A stretch of DNA of 6,567 nucleotides from Bacillota bacterium (GCA_023456995.1 JAEWNU010000168.1:1-6567), one strand, 5' to 3'; numbered from the stretch's first letter, positions 1 through 5,795 are shown. The notes: generated by a model from the sequence alone, not told the origin. Numbers and translations: made by a program.

Positions 1-1148
1 TGCAGGGGGAGGGCGGGCGTCTCATTGCTAATAACTGGATTAAACCCTTTGGCACCCTGTTCCTAAATGCAATCAAAATGCTCATTGTTCCTCTGGTTTT
101 TTCCTCGCTGATCGTGGGAACCTGTGGCCTAGGTGATGCTAAGCGCGTAGGTCGTATCGGCGGCAAAACGATTGTTTATTACCTTGTTACGACTGCGCTG
201 GCGGTTACACTTGGCCTTATCGTAGGCAATATCGGGCGTGTTGGCGGCGGCTTTGTGCTGGCAGAGGGTCTGACCTATGAAGCCAAGGAAGCGCCAAACG
301 TCGTTGACACTTTACTTAACATCATTCCCGCCAACCCTCTCAAGGCACTGGTTGATGGCAATATGCTTCAGATCATCGCCTTTGCCCTATTTTTGGGCGG
401 TTCAATCATTATGGTAGGCGATCGCGCCAAACCGGTCTCTAACTTCTTTGACGGTCTGGCTGAGTGCATGTATTCATTGGTAGCCTTCATTATGAAGTTT
501 TCTCCCTTTGCCGTTTTTGCACTCATTGTTCCGATTGTATCAGTCAATGGGCCTTCAGTACTGCTGCCGCTCCTAAGCGTGATTCTGGCAGTTTACATCG
601 GCTGTATTTTGCATATGGCAATCGTCTATTCTTTCTCGGTTCGTGCCCTGGCCAAAATTAGCCCGTTGACCTTCTTTAAGAAGTGCTCTGATGCAATGTT
701 ATTTGCCTTTACTACGGCGTCAAGCTCTGCAACACTGCCGTTTTCAATGAAAGCATCCGAAAGACTGGGCGTTCCGTTGCCTATCCGTAGCTTTGTGCTT
801 CCCTTGGGCGCGACTATCAACATGGATGGAACAGCTATTTATCAGGGCATCTGTGCACTGTTTATAGCAAACGTCTATGGCATTTCGCTAAGCATGGGCC
901 AGCAGATGACCATTATTCTTACCGCAACCTTAGCCTCCATCGGTACGGCAGGCGTTCCTGGTGCCGGCGTTGTGATGCTCGGTTTGGTGCTGCAGTCGGT
1001 TGGACTACCCCTCGAAGGTGTGGCATTGATTGCCGGCATTGACCGTATACTGGATATGGCAAGAACCACCGTTAATATCACAGGCGATATCGCTTGCTCG
1101 GTTGTTGTTGCTGCCTCCGAAAAAGAACTGACATCAACTGCAAAGTAA
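1..1148 (+). CDS. Dicarboxylate/amino acid:cation symporter (DAACS family), 5'-truncated by window edge
   Basis: This inner-membrane secondary transporter of the GltP/GltT/DctA type imports an acidic amino acid or C4-dicarboxylate with Na+ or H+. The frame is open from base 3, before the first ATG at 78, and the 25 residues upstream of that ATG are family-like (WIKPFGTLFLNAIKM), so the true start lies left of the window. About 381 residues are visible against a usual 400-430. Seen in the visible fragment: the serine-rich HP1 loop SSSATLP (about 240-246), the TM7 ion-binding motif NMDGT (273-277), the HP2 loop GTAGVPGAG (314-322), and the TM8 signature with D351, R354, N358 and D362. These TM8 residues align with GltPh D394, R397, N401 and D405; arginine at the R397 position favours an acidic substrate, but the exact substrate cannot be told. 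The gene ends in TAA and is followed by a strong terminator, so it is the last gene of its transcript. Confidence 0.95.
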   Translation, partial: QGEGGRLIANNWIKPFGTLFLNAIKMLIVPLVFSSLIVGTCGLGDAKRVGRIGGKTIVYYLVTTALAVTLGLIVGNIGRVGGGFVLAEGLTYEAKEAPNVVDTLLNIIPANPLKALVDGNMLQIIAFALFLGGSIIMVGDRAKPVSNFFDGLAECMYSLVAFIMKFSPFAVFALIVPIVSVNGPSVLLPLLSVILAVYIGCILHMAIVYSFSVRALAKISPLTFFKKCSDAMLFAFTTASSSATLPFSMKASERLGVPLPIRSFVLPLGATINMDGTAIYQGICALFIANVYGISLSMGQQMTIILTATLASIGTAGVPGAGVVMLGLVLQSVGLPLEGVALIAGIDRILDMARTTVNITGDIACSVVVAASEKELTSTAK

Positions 1149-1178
1149 TATAAATCTTAAAATCTCCTTCTCTTCCCC

Positions 1179-1222
1179 ACAGGCGTGGCAACATACGTGT
1201 TGTCGCGCCTGTACTTTATTTT
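1179..1222 (+). terminator. Intrinsic terminator after the symporter gene
   Basis: A 15-bp uninterrupted stem (1179-1193 with 1198-1212, including two G-U pairs) closes a four-base TACG loop and is followed by a T-rich run (ACTTTATTTTATC). It starts 30 bases after the symporter stop codon and separates that gene from the GIY-YIG gene downstream. Confidence 0.9.
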
Positions 1223-1285
1223 ATCTTCTATTACTTTTCCTTTTTTCATTGATGATATAAGCTTTGGGTGCTAAAATTTAAATTA

Positions 1286-1314
1286 TTGGAATAATACTGT
1301 GACCACTTTATAAT
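1286..1314 (+). promoter_or_regulatory. Sigma-A-type promoter for the GIY-YIG gene
   Basis: A TTGGAA -35 element (1286-1291; 4 of 6 consensus) and a perfect TATAAT -10 (1309-1314) are separated by exactly 17 bases. The predicted start near 1320 gives a leader of about 100 bases before the GIY-YIG start codon. A 7-bp hairpin (AGTGGCA at 1319-1325 with TGCCACT at 1335-1341) would form at the extreme 5' end of that RNA. It could stabilise the message; it lacks an adjacent long T run, so I do not call it a terminator. Confidence 0.7.
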
Positions 1315-1418
1315 AACCAGTGGCAAAGTAATTCTGCCACTCGGCTTTTATGTGGGCTAAATTGATATACAGCTGCATCCACTCTATATGCCAACATAAT
1401 CAGAAAGGAGCGATTCTC

Positions 1419-1685
1419 ATGTGTAGGCCAGCCTTTGCCTATCTGCTTAAATGCGCAGATGGCACCCTTTATGCCGGCTGGACAAACGACCCCGACGCGC
1501 GTTTGACTGCTCACAATAACGGCGTGGGTGCTAAATATACCCGTGGACGCAGGCCTGTGGTCTTTGCCTATCTTGAACATTGCAATGATAAGCGCGCCGC
1601 TATGCGCCGTGAAGCCGAGCTTAAACGCATGACGCGTGCTCAAAAACTAGCGCTAATAAATGCCCAAACCATGTACAATGCCTGA
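1419..1685 (+). CDS. GIY-YIG domain nuclease-like protein (YhbQ/UPF0213 family)
   Basis: This is an 88-residue stand-alone GIY-YIG domain of the kind related to the UvrC N-terminal domain and Slx1; the role of the small bacterial members is poorly defined, with a DNA-processing nuclease most likely. The two namesake motifs appear as AYLLKC (7-12) and LYAG (17-20). They are followed by the helix DARLTAHNNG with candidate catalytic R28, the family block GAKYTRGRRPV (37-47), and the metal-binding glutamate in RREAELK (E65 or E67). The ATG at 1419 was chosen over an in-frame ATG at 1350 because AGAAAGGAG lies at 1402-1410, the domain begins just after it, and the 23 residues upstream do not resemble the family. 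It has its own promoter and is convergent with the DUF523 gene. Confidence 0.9.
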   Translation: MCRPAFAYLLKCADGTLYAGWTNDPDARLTAHNNGVGAKYTRGRRPVVFAYLEHCNDKRAAMRREAELKRMTRAQKLALINAQTMYNA

Positions 1686-1719
1686 ATGGTCTGTTCGGGT
1701 TTAAATCTGCAAAAAGAAA

Positions 1720-1750
1720 AAACCGGCTGCATTTTGTAATGCACCGGTTT
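1720..1750. terminator. Bidirectional intrinsic terminator between convergent genes
   Basis: The stem AAACCGG/CCGGTTT (1720-1726 with 1744-1750) continues, after one bulged C, into TGCATT/AATGCA with a four-base loop. On the minus strand it is followed by a near-perfect T run (complement of the A-rich 1711-1719), so it is strong for the DUF523 operon ending at 1764. On the plus strand the following TATAATTTTAA is a weaker tail that can serve the GIY-YIG gene. Confidence 0.88.
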
Positions 1751-1763
1751 ATAATTTTAAAAA

Positions 1764-2192
1764 TTAAATGAGGGTTTCAATATCTTCCTCAGTTAAAACG
1801 GTCAACCCCTGGTTTATTAATAAGCGGGCCACAACACCGTTTCCATTGATCAATTTGCCGCAAAAGCTGCCATCGTAGATTTTGCCCTTCCCACAGGAGG
1901 GGCTTTTCGCTTTTAACACCGCAATACGGCAGTCCATCATACGTGCCAGGGCCAGCGTTTCCTGTGCGCCCTTCTCATATTGTGCTGTAACATCGCAGCC
2001 GCTTTTGGTCATCACCTTATTGCCTTGGATTTCTGCAGGTTCACGCGGCGTTGTCAAACCGCCATAAATTTCGGGGCAGATTGGAATGAGATGGTACTTA
2101 TTTTTAAGCTTCTCTAACTTCGGCTGGTAATAGCCTGAACCGTCATACCGGCAGTTTAGCCCCATTAGGCAGGCGCTGACCAGAATGTTCAT
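1764..2192 (-). CDS. DUF523 family protein (TudS/YbbK-like, probable Fe-S protein)
   Basis: A 142-residue DUF523 protein. The family includes TudS, a 2-thiouracil desulfurase that uses a [4Fe-4S] cluster held by three cysteines; most members have no assigned substrate. The hallmark segments are all present: SACLMGLNCRYDG (6-18), ICPEIYGGLTTPREPAEI (38-55) and LKAKSPSCGKG (93-103). Candidate cluster ligands are C8, C39 and C100, with C14 and C66 also available; E41 and S97/S99 are candidate active-site side chains by family analogy. The length is usual for a one-domain member, with no YbgA-like C-terminal domain. The start has AAAGGAGA at 2201-2208. It is the last gene of a minus-strand operon, 37 bases after COG2426, and ends before a strong terminator. 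Desulfurase activity is only a family-based possibility. Confidence 0.9.
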   Translation of the reverse strand: MNILVSACLMGLNCRYDGSGYYQPKLEKLKNKYHLIPICPEIYGGLTTPREPAEIQGNKVMTKSGCDVTAQYEKGAQETLALARMMDCRIAVLKAKSPSCGKGKIYDGSFCGKLINGNGVVARLLINQGLTVLTEEDIETLI

Positions 2193-2229
2193 TCGTTTAT
2201 TCTCCTTTGGCCATTCTAAACGTTCAAGA

Positions 2230-2697
2230 TTATGCCCCTATCAGGCTGAACAGGCCGTAAGAGGTCACGCCCATAATTAGTCCGGCTGCCGCGACGCCCG
2301 CCGCAATGGGCCAGAATGCCTTGCGCAATCGCATTTGCAGCAGCGTAGCAATCAGGCAGCCCGTCCATGCGCCGGTGCCCGGTGCCGGTATAGCCACAAA
2401 AAGAAAAAGCGCAAACAACAGCGCCTGATTTGCGCTCTGAGTTTTTTTCGCTTTTTTGTTTCCAATATCCAGTATCTTTTGAAACAATCCCCCTATTCTG
2501 GGCAGCGTGGCACCCCAGCGCAGCACCCGGCCTGCAAAAGGAATAAGAAACGGCACCGGCAACAAATTGCCGATAACGCACACCACATAAACAAGCCAAA
2601 AGGGATACCCCCACCCAATACCTATGGGAATCGCGCCACGAAGTTCAATTATCGGAACCATGGATAACAAAAGTAAAAATAATAGTTGCGTAGGCAT
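2230..2697 (-). CDS. COG2426 / 'small multidrug export' family membrane protein
   Basis: A 155-residue integral membrane protein of the Sm_multidrug_ex family (PF06695). The name is historical, and transport of drugs is not well established for most members. Seen: a hydrophobic N-terminal helix running into VPIIELRGAIPIG (14-26), then GNLLPVPFLIPF (43-54), a cytoplasmic basic stretch (NKKAKKTQ, 80-87), and the second signature IPAPGTGAWTG (103-113), followed by two further hydrophobic segments. The paired 'ExRGAIP' and 'PxPGTGAWTG' blocks are diagnostic of the family. The start is supported by AAAGGAGA at 2702-2709, which nearly abuts the stop codon of the flippase gene upstream (12-base gap), so the two are very likely co-transcribed. 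An overlapping frame of 132 codons is a shadow. Confidence 0.88.
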   Translation of the reverse strand: MPTQLLFLLLLSMVPIIELRGAIPIGIGWGYPFWLVYVVCVIGNLLPVPFLIPFAGRVLRWGATLPRIGGLFQKILDIGNKKAKKTQSANQALLFALFLFVAIPAPGTGAWTGCLIATLLQMRLRKAFWPIAAGVAAAGLIMGVTSYGLFSLIGA

Positions 2698-2709
2698 ATA
2701 TCTTCTCCT

Positions 2710-4125
2710 TTAATGGGAAACGTGTGGCGAAACAAAGCGGTTGAACAGGGCAAAGCCCAATCGTAACACCGATCTCAGGTTAAGAGCCAACATCAATAAA
2801 AACATAGCCAGCTGTATTAAAAAACTATTAGGCGGCTGTCTAATCAAAAGAGCTCCCTGCACCATGATCAGCAGCATACGAACAGCAGTGGTAAGTGGAC
2901 GAAGCTCCAGCGAAACAAGCCGCTGAATATCCACCGCGCGAATGGCATAAGCCAATAGATAGCTCAAGAGTGTCGCAAAGGATGCGCCCATGACGCCATA
3001 CAGCGGAATCAGCCAGAAATTCAGCCCGATATTGGCCACAGCACCGACAAAAATAGCCAACGGGACGGTGGCATTTTTCTTACTGACCATGTAAAAGGAT
3101 CCTAGAAAGGTAACGAGGGATGAAAAGACCTCCGCCATTACTAAAAAGGGCACATACCGCCACGATTCATAATAAGCCGGGTCATACATCACCTTGGTGA
3201 GGGGCTGAATCAGCATCACAATGCCGGAGGCGGCGCAAAATAGCAACGTGCAATAATAATCATAGGTTTGGGAATAAAAGTGGGTGGTGCGTTTGCCCTG
3301 ACCCGATTCATCCACGGCAGAAATCTGCCACGCCTGATAGAAAATGGCCGAAACGATGGTGAGCAGTGACGGAATTTTATGTGCAATCGCAAGCATACCC
3401 GTGGGTGTATCGCCACAGAACCAGGTGACCATATAACGGTCGGACATGCCGACAATCCACCAGAACATTGTGGTCGGAATCAGCGGGACTGAATAGCGCA
3501 GCATCTCGCGCCGAAGTACCGGATTAGGGTGGGTAAAATCGACGTACCGATCAAGCCGGGCGATAATAAACAGAAAGAATATTGAGATAATATTCGATGC
3601 GATTATAGAGATCACATAACCATACAAGCCCCATCTAAACACCGTCAGGAATAAAATGTTGAAAGCTATGGTTGTAAAGGTAGCCAAAAACCCGTCAAAG
3701 GCAAAGAGCCTGACCAGCCCAATGGAACGGATAAACTGTGCGCAGATGGCTTTGAGCATACCGAATAACACATAAATATAAATCACCAGTGTGTAGGGTG
3801 ATAACATTTGAATCATTAGCATGAGTGGTGAGAACAGGCAAAACACAATAAAACCCGCCAGCACTGTTTTTAAGCCGATGGAGAAAACGTCCGAGCGCTT
3901 TAAAGATCGGTCCATTGCAAAGCGGATGATGGCCTCGTTGACCGAGAGCATAACAAACGGCATGAGCAGGTTGCTGGTGGTGGTGATACGGTCGGCAATA
4001 CCAAATTCGGCTGGAGTGAGCATGGCAGTATAATACCGCAGCATAAAATACACCAGCAGTTTTGAAGAGAAAGACCCAATAGCAAAAACCAACGTGTTGC
4101 CAACCAGCTTTTCATACCGTCCCAT
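2710..4125 (-). CDS. Polysaccharide/oligosaccharide flippase-like membrane protein (MOP superfamily)
   Basis: A 471-residue multi-spanning membrane protein of the polysaccharide biosynthesis (Wzx/RfbX-like) branch of the MATE/MOP flippase superfamily, which moves lipid-linked sugars across the cytoplasmic membrane. The N-terminal segment is typical: GRYEKLVGNTLVFAIGSFSSK, then LTPAEFGIADRITTTSNLL, followed by about 12-14 hydrophobic segments to the C-terminus. A polar stretch at about 270-285 (DESGQGKRTTHFYSQTYDY) fits the cytoplasmic loop between the two halves. The start follows a near-perfect Shine-Dalgarno AAGGAGGT about 7 bases upstream (4131-4139). It is the first gene of the minus-strand operon with COG2426 and DUF523. 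No glycosyltransferase or other sugar gene lies beside it, so the cargo is unknown; capsule, teichoic acid or another envelope glycan is possible. Confidence 0.88.
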   Translation of the reverse strand: MGRYEKLVGNTLVFAIGSFSSKLLVYFMLRYYTAMLTPAEFGIADRITTTSNLLMPFVMLSVNEAIIRFAMDRSLKRSDVFSIGLKTVLAGFIVFCLFSPLMLMIQMLSPYTLVIYIYVLFGMLKAICAQFIRSIGLVRLFAFDGFLATFTTIAFNILFLTVFRWGLYGYVISIIASNIISIFFLFIIARLDRYVDFTHPNPVLRREMLRYSVPLIPTTMFWWIVGMSDRYMVTWFCGDTPTGMLAIAHKIPSLLTIVSAIFYQAWQISAVDESGQGKRTTHFYSQTYDYYCTLLFCAASGIVMLIQPLTKVMYDPAYYESWRYVPFLVMAEVFSSLVTFLGSFYMVSKKNATVPLAIFVGAVANIGLNFWLIPLYGVMGASFATLLSYLLAYAIRAVDIQRLVSLELRPLTTAVRMLLIMVQGALLIRQPPNSFLIQLAMFLLMLALNLRSVLRLGFALFNRFVSPHVSH

Positions 4126-4164
4126 AGCGCCACCTCCTTTTTTGACTTAATTCGTGCACACTAT

Positions 4165-4193
4165 ATTATCCCATTTTATATAATAAAATTCAA
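4165..4193 (-). promoter_or_regulatory. Sigma-A-type promoter for the flippase operon
   Basis: On the minus strand TTGAAT (4193-4188, 4 of 6) and GATAAT (4170-4165, 5 of 6) are separated by exactly 17 bases in a very AT-rich stretch. Predicted transcription starts near 4158, giving a leader of about 33 bases before the ATG at 4125. It lies just downstream of the terminator for the lipoprotein gene, so the flippase operon is an independent unit. Confidence 0.65.
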
Positions 4194-4198
4194 GCATA

Positions 4199-4246
4199 AG
4201 AAAAGGCTGCAAATTCGTGGATAACTTTCCCCGTATTAGCAGCCTT
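4199..4246 (-). terminator. Intrinsic terminator after the SurA-like lipoprotein gene
   Basis: An 8-bp outer stem (AAGGCTGC on the minus strand at 4246-4239 with GCAGCCTT at 4210-4203) encloses a 28-base segment that can itself pair in part (CG.GGA/TCC.CG). It is followed on the minus strand by TTTTCTT. It begins about 20 bases after the lipoprotein stop codon and ends a few bases before the -35 element of the flippase promoter. Confidence 0.8.
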
Positions 4247-4265
4247 ACAAAATTCAATTGATTTT

Positions 4266-5459
4266 CTATTTACCAGTAAAATTGACGATTTCGCTACCCT
4301 CTAAAAGCTTTGCAAACTCCTGTGCATAATAGCTATCCGCAGAATCGGGCTTCTCACCAGAATCAACGGTAAGTGCATTATACTCATCTGCCATAGCGAT
4401 ATAATACCGGTCGCCAACCTCTTGCAACCAGAGCGGACGCTCCAGCACTTTAAAATAGTCATCCACTGTTGCACCGTAGCTGCTGCAAATCTTTTCAAGT
4501 TGCTTCATGACCGTCTCATCCGCGCGGATTTGATCGATATATTGCTTGAGCGTCTCTTCAAATTTTGTACGGTCAAACTCTGTGTTACGGCGTTCTAATT
4601 CACGTAGCGCCATCTCGCCTGCTTGTACAAAAGCAGCAGCATCAATGCGGCCGGAAATCGCAATATAATCAATATAATGATTGATTTCCTCAGTGTAGGG
4701 AACCGCCTTCCCATCTATCGTTGCGAGGGCAGCGTCATCATCAAAGGACAGGCGGGTGTCATAGTTCGAAAAATATTCCTGCATCATTTGAGTGCCTTTT
4801 TCATAAATGGCTTGCTGGCGATCCGCTTCTGCCTGTGCTCCGGCATCCTCCGAGCTCTGCGCTCCCGATGCCTCGCTACTGCTCGAAGATGCGTCCGATT
4901 TGGACGCTGATTCACTTACAGATGAAGATTCCGGTGCAGAACCCTCTTTTTCTAGCTCTTCAGCAGCTAGCTTCTGGTAATGCCCCCCTAAAAGCTCAAC
5001 CAAATATGAAGCGCGGGAAGACAGCATCATTGCATCGGTTATTTCCTCTTGCGTCATGCCGGTTGCGTCGCTGATCTGCTGTAGGTCTTCGGCAAACGAG
5101 GGGGAATACATCATCATGCTGTAAACCTGCTGCGCCGCCACATTTTTAAATTCGTCTTCATTTATCTCTATGCCCATGCTTTTTAAGTCCGCTTCCAGCA
5201 CAGCGCACGAGGCCATCTCTTGACGGGAATAGAAACGCCCAACCTGCTCATTGACATCAAGATACAGACGGTAGTTCTCGTAGGTGATATCCCCACCGGG
5301 CGATGTAATCATCACCATATTGGGATCGGGGTTTACATAGGTGTAGGACGGAACATATTCTGCCTGGGACGGTGAACCGGAATCAACCTTAGAAGAAGCC
5401 GCGCCGCAGCCGGCTGCCAAAGAAAGACAGAGCATGAGCGCAACAAGTCTGATTTTCAT
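4266..5459 (-). CDS. SurA-like (foldase-type) lipoprotein without PPIase domain
   Basis: A 397-residue predicted exported lipoprotein. Residues 1-18 are a signal peptide with lysine/arginine near the start, a hydrophobic core, and lipobox LAAG before C18. Residues about 48-170 resemble the SurA/PrsA N-terminal chaperone region, starting with the typical ITSPGGDITYENYRLYL and followed by helices. A low-complexity Ser/Ala/Glu linker covers about 173-207. A second helical half (about 245-390) opens again like such a domain with ATIDGKAVPYTEEINHYI. No parvulin (PpiC) domain is visible, so peptidyl-prolyl isomerase activity is not claimed; chaperone-like assistance to secreted proteins is inference. 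The ATG at 5459 was chosen because it directly precedes the signal peptide and has GGTGG about 8 bases upstream. An in-frame extension to 5663 would run through the probable promoter and add a non-signal-like 68 residues. The alternative start at 5474 (MVEKH) is possible. Confidence 0.8.
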   Translation of the reverse strand: MKIRLVALMLCLSLAAGCGAASSKVDSGSPSQAEYVPSYTYVNPDPNMVMITSPGGDITYENYRLYLDVNEQVGRFYSRQEMASCAVLEADLKSMGIEINEDEFKNVAAQQVYSMMMYSPSFAEDLQQISDATGMTQEEITDAMMLSSRASYLVELLGGHYQKLAAEELEKEGSAPESSSVSESASKSDASSSSSEASGAQSSEDAGAQAEADRQQAIYEKGTQMMQEYFSNYDTRLSFDDDAALATIDGKAVPYTEEINHYIDYIAISGRIDAAAFVQAGEMALRELERRNTEFDRTKFEETLKQYIDQIRADETVMKQLEKICSSYGATVDDYFKVLERPLWLQEVGDRYYIAMADEYNALTVDSGEKPDSADSYYAQEFAKLLEGSEIVNFTGK

Positions 5460-5538
5460 GTGTTTTTCCACCATTTCTCCGCGCTTAAATAAAAAGCCTC
5501 GCGTTCGCTGCGCGGGAGCAAAACGAGCAATGTTTATT

Positions 5539-5566
5539 AGTATAGCACAATCGTATATCTTTGAAA
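5539..5566 (-). promoter_or_regulatory. Probable extended -10 promoter for the lipoprotein gene
   Basis: On the minus strand TGCTATACT (5547-5539) gives a TG-extended -10 with 5 of 6 bases in TATACT. A weak -35 candidate TTTCAA (5566-5561) lies 16 bases upstream. Predicted start near 5531 leaves a GC-rich leader of about 70 bases before the ATG at 5459. Its position inside the longer open frame is one reason for rejecting the 68-residue extension. Confidence 0.5.
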
Positions 5567-5573
5567 TGAAAAA

Positions 5574-5590
5574 AGTGTGAAATCTACACT
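5574..5590. promoter_or_regulatory. Small dyad between divergent promoters (possible operator)
   Basis: AGTGT and ACACT form an inverted repeat with a 7-base centre, located between the lipoprotein promoter and 12 bases upstream of the mntP -35 element. The arms are short and I do not recognise the regulator; it could be chance. Confidence 0.25.
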
Positions 5591-5602
5591 GAAAAATATT
5601 TC

Positions 5603-5631
5603 TTGACATTATATAACCAGATTCATATAAT
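5603..5631 (+). promoter_or_regulatory. Consensus sigma-A promoter of mntP
   Basis: TTGACA (5603-5608) and TATAAT (5626-5631) are both perfect and are separated by exactly 17 bases. The predicted first transcribed base is near 5638, which is the first base of riboswitch helix P1, so the whole aptamer is made at once as the RNA emerges. Such a strong constitutive promoter fits control at the level of termination rather than initiation. Confidence 0.9.
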
Positions 5632-5637
5632 GAAAAA

Positions 5638-5731
5638 ACATGGTGGAGTAGTTTGCGCCGCATATTGGCGTGTCAAGTCAACATAATGATGCTATATGCA
5701 TCTGGCTTGCATTAAAGAACGAGAACTGTGT
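5638..5731 (+). ncRNA. yybP-ykoY manganese riboswitch aptamer
   Basis: The leader of mntP folds by hand into the yybP-ykoY pattern. P1 pairs ACATGGT (5638-5644) with ACTGTGT (5725-5731). Immediately inside it is the hallmark L1 sequence GGAGTAG (5645-5651), with AACGAGA (5718-5724) on the opposite strand where AGCAAGA is usual. P2 is TGCGCC/GGCGTG (5654-5659 with 5667-5672). P3 pairs CAAGTCA (5674-5680) with TGGCTTG (5703-5709) and carries, beyond an asymmetric loop, the hairpin GATGC/GCATC (5688-5692 with 5698-5702). The TGGCTTG strand matches the conserved CCGGCUUUG-like L3 region. The family senses Mn2+ and commonly precedes mntP genes, exactly the gene found here. The call rests on motif, fold and downstream gene, not on a covariance-model search. 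Confidence 0.85.
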
Positions 5732-5764
5732 GTAGCCTGCCGGCTGCACATGGTTTTGTTTTTT
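5725..5764 (+). terminator. Riboswitch-controlled intrinsic terminator (expression platform)
   Basis: A 13-bp stem (5725-5737 with 5742-5754, loop TGCC, three G-U pairs) is followed by TTTTGTTTTTT. Its 5' arm includes the whole 3' strand of aptamer helix P1 (5725-5731), so aptamer and terminator cannot form together. Mn2+ stabilising P1 should therefore allow read-through into mntP; without Mn2+ the terminator should win. The ribosome binding site at 5781-5787 lies outside the structure. Confidence 0.88.
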
Positions 5765-5795
5765 ATATAGCAAAAGTTTTGAAAGGAAGAAGTAC

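Noticed and set aside
626..1081. Minus-strand frames of 65 and 68 codons opposite the symporter gene
   Set aside because: They are shadows of strongly conserved membrane-protein sequence on the plus strand.
1350..1418. Upstream ATG start for the GIY-YIG gene
   Set aside because: No ribosome binding site precedes it, and the extra residues do not resemble the family; the ATG at 1419 has a good site at 1402-1410.
1308..1643. Antisense open frame of 111 codons opposite the GIY-YIG gene
   Set aside because: It overlaps a recognisable gene on the opposite strand, covers that gene's promoter, and has no family resemblance.
2216..2614. Overlapping 132-codon minus-strand frame within the COG2426 gene
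   Set aside because: It is an alternative frame of a gene with clear family motifs and has no recognisable domain of its own.
4843..4942. Repeat-like Ser/Glu codon stretch within the lipoprotein gene
   Set aside because: It is the low-complexity linker at the protein level; the DNA does not show regular tandem units.
4623..5074. Plus-strand frames of 95 and 117 codons opposite the lipoprotein gene
   Set aside because: They are complements of the helical and Ser-rich coding region, lack ribosome binding sites and match no family.
5574..5590. Match of the dyad to TnrA/GlnR- or CRP-type sites
   Set aside because: The TGT...ACA arms look similar but the spacing does not fit either consensus, so no regulator is assigned.
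5460..5663. In-frame 68-residue N-terminal extension of the lipoprotein gene
   Set aside because: It would place a lipoprotein signal peptide internally, runs through the probable promoter at 5539-5566, and overlaps the mntP promoter and riboswitch; its composition is not protein-like.
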